Positions 40,192 to 49,839 of a stretch of 64,000 nt of DNA are shown piece after piece; the first letter of the stretch is position 1, and the number at the start of each line of letters is the position of its first letter. Origin of the DNA: CAWBRT01 sp963832785 (GTDB lineage: Bacteria; Acidobacteriota; Terriglobia; Terriglobales; Acidobacteriaceae); contig CAWHVF010000007.1 in assembly GCA_963832785.1 (NCBI GenBank), positions 186,001 through 250,000 of the forward strand, read 5' to 3'. The position numbers and the translations under genes were made by a program. Under the pieces are notes generated by a model. It had not been told where the DNA came from and did no database searches. It saw only the letters and a list, made by a program, of their open reading frames with translations.

Positions 40192-41931
40192 TTAATGCAG
40201 CGGAACGCTCTCGCCCGTCTCAGCGGCGTTTGCGGGCTGGTGCAGGCTCAGCTTGTCGGTTTCCGCGTCGTAGGTGAACAGTTCGGCATAGCGGCCCCAA
40301 CTCAAAACCGTATCCAGTTGCTGCTGCGCTTCCTTCTCGGAAAGGTGTTCACCCAGGATGTCCCGGAAGAACTCCATCGGCATGGTCCTGTCCGACTTGC
40401 CTTCCAGGGCCCGGCAAATCTGCTGCACCAGGCCGACGTGAGCGACCACCGCGGCGCGGAACATCTGCTTGCGGGCGGCAATATCGGCCTCGGCAAACGC
40501 TTTTCCCTCGGCCGTGATTTCGACATCTCCCTCGGCCAGTTTGGCGAAGCCCAGCAGCACCGCTTCTTCGACGATCGGCAGCAGATCATCCACTTCCATC
40601 AGCAGCTCATCGGCCAGATGGTACATGTCTTCTTTGCCGCCGCGATCGTTCAGGAATTCCAGCAGGCCGGCCATTCCCCCAGCCTTGGCGTGGGGCAGCA
40701 TTTGATACGCCGCTTTGTAAGCGGGGTGCGCCGGCGCGGGCGGGGCAAACTGCAGCTCCGGCTGCGTCATCACCTTGTAAATGTAGTCGACGTATACGAG
40801 AAACTCGGCTGATTTTCGCTCGCGCGGCTGCGGCAGGGGGATTTCGAAATCGGCGCGGATGGTGGCCGGATTCCTGCCCAACACAATTACACGGTCGGCC
40901 AGCAGGACCGCTTCTTCAATATTGTGCGTGACCAGGAATATGCTTTTGGTGGGAATCTTTTTCTGCAGCCAAAGCTCCAGCAGTTCGCCGCGCAGGTTCT
41001 CGGCGGTTAGCACATCGAGCGCGGAGAACGGCTCATCCATGAATAAGACTTCGGGTTCGACGGCCAGCGCCCGCGCGAATCCCGTCCGCTGTTTCATGCC
41101 GCCGGACAGCTCTTTGGGATAGGCGTTTTCAAATCCCTTCAATCCCACCGACGCCACTACCCGCAAGGCACGGTGATGGCGCTCGAAATGCGGCATGCCG
41201 TGCGCCAGCAATGGAACTTCCACGTTTTCCAGCACCGTCAGCCAGGGAAATAAGGCAAAGCTCTGGAAGACGATGCCGACGCCGGGATGGCAGCCGGACA
41301 AAGGTTCTCCATGCCACAGCACGCTCCCGCCAGAGGGCTCCGCCAGCCCGGACAGAATACGCAACAAGGTGGACTTCCCGCAGCCGGAGGGCCCCAGCAG
41401 GGCGGTAATCATGCCCGCCTCCACGCGCAGGTCCATGGGCGCAATGACCTGAACATACCTGTCGCCGGGCTGATCAAATCGCTTCTCGATCTGGCGCGCC
41501 TCGATGATTGGCGCCAACGCCGGCGCAGTCACGGTGGCGGGCGCCGCCGCGGCGGCTTCAGCGGTTTTGCCGGCAGGAGCCTCCGGCAGCTCCCCTGAAA
41601 CTTCCTCCATCAGCCGCTTCCAGGCCTCTTCCGGCAGCTCATCCAAAAAGCTGAGGCGGTCCAGAGGCGCGATCCGTCCGAAGATGGCGCGCATCTCGGC
41701 TGCCGGCCGCGAGTGCAGTAGAACGTAAGCGTGATAGTAGGGAAAATGAGTTACCACGGCGGCGGCAAGCTCGATGGGCAACCGGCGAAACAGAAGCTGC
41801 TGCTCGTCAAAAGGAAGCTCGGCAACCAAGTCGGCCGTCACGGCGGGATCAAGTTTTTGCATGGCCGCTACGGCTTCATCCCAGCGCTTTTGCGTGAGGG
41901 CTGCGCGCGCATTTTCAGCTATTGTCACCAT
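40192..41931 (-). CDS. ABC ATPase with N-terminal MgtE_N-like and C-terminal AAA-associated domains
   Basis: 579 residues. Residues 1-110 consist of alpha-helical repeats of MgtE_N type ('LDPAVTADLVAELPFDEQQLLFRRL', 'APLDRLSFLDELPEEAWKRLM'). Then comes a NitT/TauT-type ATPase with Walker A GPSGCGKST, signature LSGGMKQRTGFARAL and Walker B 'LFMDEPFSALD'. The last ~150 residues form the helical 'AAA-associated' C-terminal domain found on some nitrate-type ATPases. The start is ATG 41931 rather than the upstream frame. It is directly upstream of the double permease and divergent from ptxD (166 bases). Confidence 0.87.
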   Translation of the reverse strand: MVTIAENARAALTQKRWDEAVAAMQKLDPAVTADLVAELPFDEQQLLFRRLPIELAAAVVTHFPYYHAYVLLHSRPAAEMRAIFGRIAPLDRLSFLDELPEEAWKRLMEEVSGELPEAPAGKTAEAAAAAPATVTAPALAPIIEARQIEKRFDQPGDRYVQVIAPMDLRVEAGMITALLGPSGCGKSTLLRILSGLAEPSGGSVLWHGEPLSGCHPGVGIVFQSFALFPWLTVLENVEVPLLAHGMPHFERHHRALRVVASVGLKGFENAYPKELSGGMKQRTGFARALAVEPEVLFMDEPFSALDVLTAENLRGELLELWLQKKIPTKSIFLVTHNIEEAVLLADRVIVLGRNPATIRADFEIPLPQPRERKSAEFLVYVDYIYKVMTQPELQFAPPAPAHPAYKAAYQMLPHAKAGGMAGLLEFLNDRGGKEDMYHLADELLMEVDDLLPIVEEAVLLGFAKLAEGDVEITAEGKAFAEADIAARKQMFRAAVVAHVGLVQQICRALEGKSDRTMPMEFFRDILGEHLSEKEAQQQLDTVLSWGRYAELFTYDAETDKLSLHQPANAAETGESVPLH

Positions 41932-42019
41932 GGTTCTCGCTATCGAGCTTCGAGCTTGTCTGCAATATCCAAATTTTCGCCGGAAAAAGACGAAATTCCC
42001 AGCCAAGGCTGCTTAGTGG

Positions 42020-42049
42020 TTGAGCCCTGGCGGGCCTGGCAGTTATAGT
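42020..42049 (+). promoter_or_regulatory. Candidate promoter of ptxD
   Basis: TTGAGC (42020-42025) and TATAGT (42044-42049) are 18 bases apart, a fair sigma-70-type match. They lie about 50 bases before the ptxD ATG, inside the divergent intergenic region shared with the ABC ATPase. Confidence 0.4.
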
Positions 42050-42097
42050 CGCTCTCAATAGCACAGTAAAGCAAGCAAGAATGCCAGAGGCGGAATC

Positions 42098-43108
42098 ATG
42101 ACCGAACTTCCCAAAGTTGTCATATCGAGCTGGGTACAACGAGAGGTAATTGAACTGCTCAGGCCGTCATGCCAGGTGGTTGCCAATGAGACGCGCGAGG
42201 CGCTGTCGCATGATGAGTTGTTGCGGCGCTGTCGCGATGCCGATGGGCTGATCGCCTTCATGCCGGAGCGCATCGACGAGGCGTTTCTGGCGCAATGTCC
42301 CTGGCTGCGCATTATTGCCTGCGCTCTGAAAGGCTACGACAATTTCGACGTCGCAGCCTGCACGCGCCACCGCGTCTGGCTGACCATTGTTCCGGACCTG
42401 CTGACGGAGCCGGCGGCGGAACTGGCGCTTGGCCTCATGATCTCGCTGGCGCGCAACATCCTGCCCGGCGACCGTCTCATACGCGATGGCCGCTTTCGCG
42501 GCTGGAGGCCCGTGCTCTATGGGCAAAGCCTGAACGGCAGCACCGTGGGGCTGGTAGGCGCCGGAGCCATCGGCAGATCGATCACGCGGCATTTGGCTGG
42601 ATTCCGCGCAACCCTGCTGTACGCGGACAAGGCTCCGCTCTCGCCCGCCCAGGAATCCCAGCTCCGCTTGCGCCGGGTGGAAGTCGGCGAACTGCTGCGG
42701 CGCAGCGACTTTGTCTTGCTGTGCCTGCCACTGTCGCCGGAGACGCGGCACATAGTGAACGGTAACTTCCTGGCGCGCATGAAACGCGGTGCGTTTCTCA
42801 TCAACGTCGCGCGAGGATCGCTGGTGGACGAAGCGGCAGTCGCCGCCGCGCTGCAAAACGGCCAGTTGGGCGGATATGCCGCCGACGTCTTCGCCATGGA
42901 GGACTGGGCGCTGACCGACAAGCCCGGCACGGTGCCCGACGGGCTCCGCCGTGCCCCCGGCAGAACGGTCTTTACGCCGCATCTCGGATCGGCGGTGGAC
43001 CGCGTGCGCCGTGAGATTGCCCTGGCGGCCGCAACCAGCGTCCTGGAATGCCTGCGCGGGGAAGCGCCTTCGGGCGCGGTGAACCGCATAGAGGAGCGTG
43101 GAGACTAG
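42098..43108 (+). CDS. ptxD: Phosphite (phosphonate) dehydrogenase, D-2-hydroxyacid dehydrogenase superfamily
   Basis: This 336-residue protein matches PtxD of Pseudomonas stutzeri in segments that set it apart from ordinary 2-hydroxyacid dehydrogenases: 'ALKGYDNFDVAACT', 'VWLTIVPDLLTEPAAELALGL', 'GQLGGYAADVFAMEDWA' and 'FTPHLGSAVDRVRREI'. Residues equivalent to the PtxD active site are all present: Met55, Lys78, Arg239, Glu268 and His295. The Rossmann motif is GAGAIG at 154-159. In the cofactor loop Asp177-Lys178 replaces the Glu-Ala of PtxD. It should oxidise phosphite to phosphate with NAD(P)+. AGAGG lies about 7 bases before the ATG. It is divergent from the MgtE_N-ABC system and convergent with the MBL gene. 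Confidence 0.85.
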   Translation: MTELPKVVISSWVQREVIELLRPSCQVVANETREALSHDELLRRCRDADGLIAFMPERIDEAFLAQCPWLRIIACALKGYDNFDVAACTRHRVWLTIVPDLLTEPAAELALGLMISLARNILPGDRLIRDGRFRGWRPVLYGQSLNGSTVGLVGAGAIGRSITRHLAGFRATLLYADKAPLSPAQESQLRLRRVEVGELLRRSDFVLLCLPLSPETRHIVNGNFLARMKRGAFLINVARGSLVDEAAVAAALQNGQLGGYAADVFAMEDWALTDKPGTVPDGLRRAPGRTVFTPHLGSAVDRVRREIALAAATSVLECLRGEAPSGAVNRIEERGD

Positions 43109-43128
43109 CCGGGGCTTAGCGCCAAGCA

Positions 43129-43863
43129 TTACACCGCGATGGTCATGCCGTCATGCGCGGCTTCGCACTGTATTTCGCTGGCGTGGGCCAGCATGTCGGC
43201 GCCCATATGCGTCAGAACCACGCGCCTGGCTCCGATCTCGGGCAAATGCCGGGCCAGGGTGGCGTAATCGAGGTGAAACTTGACCGGCTTGTCGAAAAAG
43301 TAGGATTCGGCGATGAACAGGTCAACGCCTCGCGCGGCCTCGCGCAGGCGTTCGACCCACTCGGTATCGCCGGAGTAGCACAGCGTCTTGCCGTCCGCGC
43401 TCACGCGCAGGGCGAAAGCCGGGCCGCCGCAGGCGTGTTTGACCTCATAAGCCGTGACTTCGATTCCATTGACCTGTTGTGCCGTTCCAGCCTCCAGTTC
43501 GCGAAAATCTACGGCAAAGTTGCGCTTGATCCTGGCTGAGCCCGGAAACAGGACTTCCATTGCCGCCAGCAGACGGTCCTGGACCCCGTGCGGCCCTACG
43601 ATGGTAAGCGGGCCAGTGCGGCGGCTGACGAGCTGCGCATCGAGAATGAAGAAGGGCAGTCCGCCGAAGTGGTCGCCGTGTAGATGGCTGATGATGATGG
43701 TGCGAACCGTATTCGGGTCGACGCCGAACTTGCGGAAGGCGATCATGGCCGACGCGCCGCAATCGATCAGAAATGCGCTCTGGCGGGCGCGCACGTAAAT
43801 GCAGGGATTGAAGCGTCCGCCGCTGCCGAAAGCGTCGCCCGATCCCAGGAATTGCAACTCCAT
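43129..43863 (-). CDS. Metallo-beta-lactamase-fold hydrolase (RNase Z / PhnP-like)
   Basis: This 244-residue protein has the metal-binding signature 'IIISHLHGDHFGG', a later His in 'EVKHACGG', Asp in 'LCYSGDTEW' and His in 'VVLTHMGADM'. The overall layout 'FLGSGDAFGSGGRFNPCIYV' is that of RNase Z/PhnP-type phosphodiesterases. It is the last gene of the minus-strand operon that begins with glpP, 48 bases after the HAD gene. A role in hydrolysing a cyclic or diester phosphate that enters through the transporter is plausible but unproven. Confidence 0.85.
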   Translation of the reverse strand: MELQFLGSGDAFGSGGRFNPCIYVRARQSAFLIDCGASAMIAFRKFGVDPNTVRTIIISHLHGDHFGGLPFFILDAQLVSRRTGPLTIVGPHGVQDRLLAAMEVLFPGSARIKRNFAVDFRELEAGTAQQVNGIEVTAYEVKHACGGPAFALRVSADGKTLCYSGDTEWVERLREAARGVDLFIAESYFFDKPVKFHLDYATLARHLPEIGARRVVLTHMGADMLAHASEIQCEAAHDGMTIAV

Positions 43864-43911
43864 CGAACACCTCTTTCTTCGGCCTCGACGTGCCTTTGCC
43901 CGATGGCAGGA

Positions 43912-44727
43912 TTAATGAGCGGCCATCGCCTTATCGCCCTGCTGCAACCATTCGGTCAACTCCGCCAGGTCGCGACAAACGTGATCGGGCTTAATGGAAG
44001 AACCCGCCAGGTCGGCCGCCTTGGTTTCCCCGCTGAGGACCAGCACGGTGCGGATCTGCGCATTAAAGCCGGTGGTCATGTCCGTGTACAGGCGGTCGCC
44101 TACGATCGCCAACTGCGCCGGCTGGTAGTTTTTCTTGCGAAGAATCATGTCGATGATTTCCCGGTTGGGCTTGCCGATCACCTTGGGATGCACGCCGGTC
44201 GAGGCGGTAATCAGGGCGGTCATGGCGCCGCAGTCGGGAATGTATCCGGACTCGGTGGGGCAGTTGAGATCCGGATGGGTGGCGACGAACAGCACGCCGT
44301 GGCGAATCAGGTCGCAGGCCGTCACCAGCTTGGCGTAGGTCAGCGTCTTGTCGAAGCCGAGCACCACGAAATCAGGGCGGTCTTCGGTCAGGGTAAATCC
44401 CTCGCGTGTGAACTCCTCTTCCAGCTCGGGAGTGCCCAGCAGGAAGATGCGCGCCTTTGGCTTGAGAGTATTGAGATAGAAGGCTGTGGCTTCGCCGGAG
44501 GTGAGAATGCTGCCAGCATGGCAGGCGATTCCGAGCTTGGTGAGCTTGTTCGAATAATATTCGGCATGCCGCGAGGAGTTATTGGTCACGAAGAGGAAGT
44601 CGCGCCCGCTGCGGCGAAGATAGGCAAAAAAATCGAGCGCGCCCGGCAAAAGACGGCTGCCGAGATAGACGGTGCCATCCATGTCTAGCACGAAGCAGCG
44701 GACGCTGGCAATGTTGTCAGCCGGCAT
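43912..44727 (-). CDS. HAD-IIA (NagD/PGP-type) sugar or glycerol phosphatase
   Basis: This 271-residue protein has HAD motif I 'FVLDMDGTVYLG', motif II 'FVTNNSS', the C2A cap, motif III Lys in 'VIGKPNREI', and motif IV 'IVGDRLYTDM'. The family includes phosphoglycolate and glycerol-3-phosphate phosphatases. In the operon with glpP and an organophosphate-type ABC transporter, dephosphorylation of glycerol-3-phosphate or a related compound is the most economical reading. It follows the permease gene by 73 bases. Confidence 0.87.
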   Translation of the reverse strand: MPADNIASVRCFVLDMDGTVYLGSRLLPGALDFFAYLRRSGRDFLFVTNNSSRHAEYYSNKLTKLGIACHAGSILTSGEATAFYLNTLKPKARIFLLGTPELEEEFTREGFTLTEDRPDFVVLGFDKTLTYAKLVTACDLIRHGVLFVATHPDLNCPTESGYIPDCGAMTALITASTGVHPKVIGKPNREIIDMILRKKNYQPAQLAIVGDRLYTDMTTGFNAQIRTVLVLSGETKAADLAGSSIKPDHVCRDLAELTEWLQQGDKAMAAH

Positions 44728-44800
44728 GAACTCTCCTGAGGTTGTAAAGCTGACCGCGCGATCAACGCGTCCAGTACAGCAACGCTCTCGCGCAACCCGG

Positions 44801-46561
44801 TTATCCGAAGACGCCGCCCATCTTGGAGCCGGCCAGGCGGTTGATGATCAGCAGGCAGACGGCGCCGAGAAGAATAAGGATAAGGCCCAGCGCCGCCGCC
44901 TCATTCACCGACCCGCCGATATAAAAATTGAAGATGCCGACGGTCATCATCTCGTGCCCGGGGACTACCAGCAGGAGGGTGGCCGATGCCTCCTGCAGGG
45001 CAAGAATAAAGGAATAGAGCGAGCCGGTGAGTACGCCCTTCCAGATCAGCGGCAGGGTGACGTCGCGAAAGGTTTTGACCTTGGTTGCCCCCACGCTCTC
45101 GGCCGCTTCCTCGAAGGCGCGGTGGACAATCAGCAGCGAAGCGAAGGTGCCGCGCACAGTATAAGGCAGGCGGCGCACACCCAGCACAATCGGGATCACC
45201 ATCCACATACTGATCAGCGGGACAGCCATAAACGGCAGCGGGTCGTGAAAGGCGCGCATGTAAGCAACGCCAATGCCGGTGCCGGGCAGAGCCAGAATCA
45301 ACGTGGTCAGCGAGTCCAGCACCTCGCGGCCGGGCAGCTTGGTGCGCGACATCACCCAGGCGGCCGGCACGCCCACGGCGATGCAGATGGCTACCGAAAT
45401 CCCCGAATAGAGCAGGCTGTTGAGGATGAACTTGGGCGTTTCCAGGGAAACGCGCTGGAAGAATCGCAAGGTGTAGTGGACCGGAATCGGCGTCAGCGCC
45501 CAGCCCCGACCGAAAGAATCGAGGGCGATGCCGAAGTAGGGAATGAAGGCGAAGATCAACACCAGGGTAAGAAACCCGAATACGCCCAGCCGCGCCGCCA
45601 GCGACAGCCGCCGGCGCTCGATCTGCGCGTAGGAGAGCGAGCTGTAATCCTTTATGGCCACGTATTTCTTCGCGACGACCAGAAATACAATGGCCAGCAT
45701 TACCATGATGGCCGAGATCACGATGCCCATCTTGAACAGCCGCCGGTCGACGAACTGCACGATGTTCAGATACGCCTGCGAGGCCAGCAGGTCGTCCACG
45801 CCGACCACCAGCGGGGTGGCGAAGTCGGCAAAGGTCCAGATAAAGACCAGCAGCGCCCCGGTGACATAGCCGGGCGTGGTCAGGGGGAAGGTGATGTCCC
45901 AGAATTTGCGCAGCCCGCGCGAGCCCACGCTTTCGGCCGCTTCGTCCAGCGAGGGCGAAATCTTGGACATGGCGTCCACGATGCTCAGCGTCATCAGCGG
46001 AAACAGGTGCAGGGTTTCGACCAGCAACACCCCGTGAACGCCGTACATGAAGTTGACCGGCTGCTCAAAGCCAAGATAATCCTGCAGCAACACGTTGATG
46101 GTGCCGGCGCGCCCCAGGATGAAGGTGAAGCCCATGACGCCGACCAGCGGCGGCATGATCATGGGAATGATGGTCAGATAGGAAAACACTTTCCTGCCCG
46201 GAAACTCGTAGCGCAGCAGGAGGAAGGCGATGGTGATGCCCAGCAACGAGGTGGTGATCACGCAGGCCACGCCCAGCCACAGCGAATTGAAGAGCGAGCG
46301 CAGGTAGAAGCTGTCGGTAAAGAACTGCTGGTAGTTCGCCAGGGTAAATATCCCGTCGTCGGTGGTAAAGCTGTCGTAGAAGAGGCGGATGAGGGGGTAA
46401 ATGAGAAAAACGGCGAAGAAGGCCCACAGGGCGCCGTAGCCAATGAGGCCTCCGGCACGCACATCGGACCACGCGCGAGCTTTGGCGGGTTTTTGCCACA
46501 CCCTGCCGGCGCCTCCGCCAGGCTGGCTATCAGTCGGGATGGTGGCCGTCTCGCTGCTCAT
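44801..46561 (-). CDS. Fbp/Afu-type ABC transporter permease (double domain)
   Basis: This 586-residue protein has twelve or so helices and two permease domains. EAA loops are 'SPSLDEAAESVGSRGLRKFWDITFPLTTPGY' in the first half and 'HRAFEEAAESVGATKVKTFRDVTLPLIWKG' in the second. This is the layout of FbpB/AfuB and of 2-aminoethylphosphonate permeases. It lies 8 bases after the ATPase gene. The partner binding protein and ATPase are immediately upstream, so this is a complete importer. Confidence 0.9.
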   Translation of the reverse strand: MSSETATIPTDSQPGGGAGRVWQKPAKARAWSDVRAGGLIGYGALWAFFAVFLIYPLIRLFYDSFTTDDGIFTLANYQQFFTDSFYLRSLFNSLWLGVACVITTSLLGITIAFLLLRYEFPGRKVFSYLTIIPMIMPPLVGVMGFTFILGRAGTINVLLQDYLGFEQPVNFMYGVHGVLLVETLHLFPLMTLSIVDAMSKISPSLDEAAESVGSRGLRKFWDITFPLTTPGYVTGALLVFIWTFADFATPLVVGVDDLLASQAYLNIVQFVDRRLFKMGIVISAIMVMLAIVFLVVAKKYVAIKDYSSLSYAQIERRRLSLAARLGVFGFLTLVLIFAFIPYFGIALDSFGRGWALTPIPVHYTLRFFQRVSLETPKFILNSLLYSGISVAICIAVGVPAAWVMSRTKLPGREVLDSLTTLILALPGTGIGVAYMRAFHDPLPFMAVPLISMWMVIPIVLGVRRLPYTVRGTFASLLIVHRAFEEAAESVGATKVKTFRDVTLPLIWKGVLTGSLYSFILALQEASATLLLVVPGHEMMTVGIFNFYIGGSVNEAAALGLILILLGAVCLLIINRLAGSKMGGVFG

Positions 46562-46569
46562 TCACACCT

Positions 46570-47754
<1,185 letters not shown>

Positions 47755-47774
47755 TTAACTACCCCTTGGTTTTA

Positions 47775-48897
47775 CTACTTGATGATGTCCTTGTGCTTCT
47801 CCGCGATTTCCTTGCGGAAGTAAGAGTTCACCTGTTCATTCCGCTTCTGCGGGCCGGCAATCTTGTCGTCATAGACGTTGCCGACCGGAATCTCGAAGAA
47901 CGAGCGTATGCCGCTGGTGAAGGCAACCGCTTTCTCCTGGTCGGATCCGGGCGGGCCCTGCACCTTGTATTTGGCGGTGATGGGATAGACGCCCATTGGC
48001 GGAGATCAGCCTCTGGCCTTCCTCGCTCAACAGGAATTCTACGAAGGCGTGGGCCGCCTTCGGATGCGGAGCCCCCTTCAGCACGGCCATGGGCTCGGGC
48101 GTCACATAAGCGTTCTTCGGGTAGACGAAGCCCAATTCATATCCGTTGAGCACCTCGGCAAAGGCCATGTAGCTGGGCACGGCAAAGCCCACGGCGAACT
48201 CTCCCTTGGCTACCACGTTGGGCACGTCACGCGAGCGGGTGGTGAAGATTCCAGTGTTGGCCGACAGCCGCTTCAGCCAATCCCAGCCCTTCTCCCAGCC
48301 GTAGGTCTGCAGGATGACCTCGTAGGTGGCGTGACTGCTGCTGGAGCGGTCGGGGGTGCACTGCGCGATCTGACCCTTCAGCTTGGGATTCAGCAGGTCG
48401 TCCCAGTCCTTGATGGTTACTCCCAGCCGCCGCAGAAGCTTGGGCTGGTAGATGATGCCGTAGGGCTCCAGCATGGTTCCGACCCAGAAGTGCTTGGGGT
48501 CCTTCAGCGGCAGCCCGACCGGCTTGCCGATGGTGGCCGGAATCTCGCGCCACATCTTCTCCGGAAGCTGCAGCCGTTCCAGGCGTCCTTCTTTGGCCAG
48601 GATGTCAAAAAGCGTCCCCTCGCCTCCCCAGAAGACGTCGGCCTGCGGCCGGCCATTCCACTCCCTGATCTGGCCGAAGGCCACCGGCGTGCCCTGCGGC
48701 ATAGCGCTGGTCTTCACCGTGATGTTCCATCTTTTTTTGGCGTAGGCCGCAAAGGCGTTCAGCATGGGATCATGAACATCTTTGGATACAGGCGTAATGA
48801 GGTAAAGCTCGTTCTCAATCGCCTGCGAATATCCGTTAGTGGGCAGAAGACAACAAAACGCGACCAGCAGAGCCGCGAGTAGCGTAAGCCGCTTCAT
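47775..48897 (-). pseudogene. ABC transporter periplasmic binding protein with one frameshift
   Basis: ATG 48897 (GGAGG upstream) opens with signal peptide 'MKRLTLLAALLVAFCCLLPTNGYSQ' and the Fbp-type binding-protein body ('TPVSKDVHDPMLNAFAAYAKKRW', 'ADVFWGGEGTLFDIL', 'VPNVVAKGEFAVGFAVPSYM', 'AHAFVEFLLSEEGQRLIS'). Near 47996-48000 the frame shifts by one base and the true C-terminus continues in another frame ('MGVYPITAKYKVQGPP' to 'KEIAEKHKDIIK') ending at 47775. Everything else is intact, so this is either a fresh mutation or a base-call error. In the operon it would bind the substrate, inferred to be glycerol-3-phosphate or another organophosphate. Confidence 0.85.
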
Positions 48898-48944
48898 ACA
48901 TTCCTCCGTTAAGAATTTTGCCAGCATTAAAACGGGTTTAATGG

Positions 48945-49520
48945 TCAGGCGAGCCAGAAATCGGGGTTGCCGACCGAAACCGAGTTCACGCCCTGCTCGA
49001 CCAGTTGCTGAACCTGGGCCAGCGATTGCACCAGGCCTCCGGCGATAACCGGCACGGGCGGCCACGCCGGGCTGGCGCGCTTTAATTCGGAGACCAGGTA
49101 AGGAGCCACAATTGCCGGCAGCACCTCGACCGCGTCAAGGCGCGTTTGCGCGATGGCGCGCAGCGAGCTCTCCAACGCCGCCGAATCCAGCAGAAATGTC
49201 CGCTGGATGGCAAACAGCCCCAGGCTCTGGGCGGCGCGCAATGGCACCTGATGGGTGGAAATAATCCCCCGCAAGCCACGATGAGACAGGTACTCGATGG
49301 CCGCGGCATCGCGCGCGAAGCCGGAGACAAGGTCCAGATTTACAATCGCTGTCTTGCCGCAGGCGACGATCTCCGCGGCCATATCGCCGATGTTTTCCGG
49401 CGTGCCGCATAGCAAATAAACAATCTTGCCGGTCGCCGCCGCCGCTTTCGGCAACAGTTCCGGATGACGCACCGCCGGAATGATACGGCTCTGTTCGAGC
49501 AGAGCTTCGAATGACTTCAC
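48945..49520 (-). CDS. glpP: Glycerol-3-phosphate-responsive antiterminator GlpP
   Basis: 191 residues from GTG 49520, preceded by AGG at good distance and beginning 'MKSFEALLEQSRIIPAVRHPE', the normal GlpP start. The TIM-barrel-like sequence includes 'KIVYLLCGTPENIG', 'AIVNLDLVSGFARDAAAIEYL', 'RGIISTHQ', 'VEVLPAIVAPYL' and 'PVIAGGLVQSLAQVQQLVEQGVNSVSVGNPDFW'. With glycerol-3-phosphate bound, GlpP lets transcription read through a leader terminator of glpD. The glpD gene with such a leader lies directly upstream in the opposite direction. glpP is the first gene of the six-gene operon. Confidence 0.9.
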   Translation of the reverse strand: MKSFEALLEQSRIIPAVRHPELLPKAAAATGKIVYLLCGTPENIGDMAAEIVACGKTAIVNLDLVSGFARDAAAIEYLSHRGLRGIISTHQVPLRAAQSLGLFAIQRTFLLDSAALESSLRAIAQTRLDAVEVLPAIVAPYLVSELKRASPAWPPVPVIAGGLVQSLAQVQQLVEQGVNSVSVGNPDFWLA

Positions 49521-49750
49521 CTGGTTACCTGAGACTTTCGCGCCACGATGATAACCCGGCCCCGGCCAGCGCCAAAGTATCTCCTTAAGCAATAGGGCTG
49601 AATTACCGAACCAGGGCTTTGCCGGATCACCGCTGCCTATGCCCGGTCCGTGACGTCCATCACAGACTTGGCTCGAATCTGCGGTAGACTAAAACTACCA
49701 ACAGGCGCCAACCGGCGCTTGCGGGTGGACATCGCGGCAGAGACTAGAGA

Positions 49751-49820
49751 AGCCGCTCAAGAGAAGCCTTTTGCATGAGATCAGCATGCAGACGGCTTGC
49801 CTTGAGCGGCTTTTGCTTTT
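49751..49820 (+). promoter_or_regulatory. Leader terminator / antiterminator of glpD (probable GlpP target)
   Basis: AGCCGCTCAAG (49751-49761) and CTTGAGCGGCT (49801-49811) pair perfectly over 11 bases. Inside, AAGCC (49764-49768) pairs with GGCTT (49794-49798) and TGCATG (49772-49777) with CATGCA (49785-49790), around a 7-base loop. TTTGCTTTT follows. This long intrinsic terminator ends about 20 bases before the glpD ATG, so it must be bypassed to express glpD. That is the behaviour known for GlpP-controlled leaders in Bacillus. Confidence 0.8.
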
Positions 49821-49839
49821 CTGCGGCCAGGGGGACTAG

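Noticed and set aside
43129..43863. Assigning phnP to the MBL gene
   Set aside because: No C-P lyase genes are present and the motifs fit RNase Z-like and other MBL phosphodiesterases equally well.
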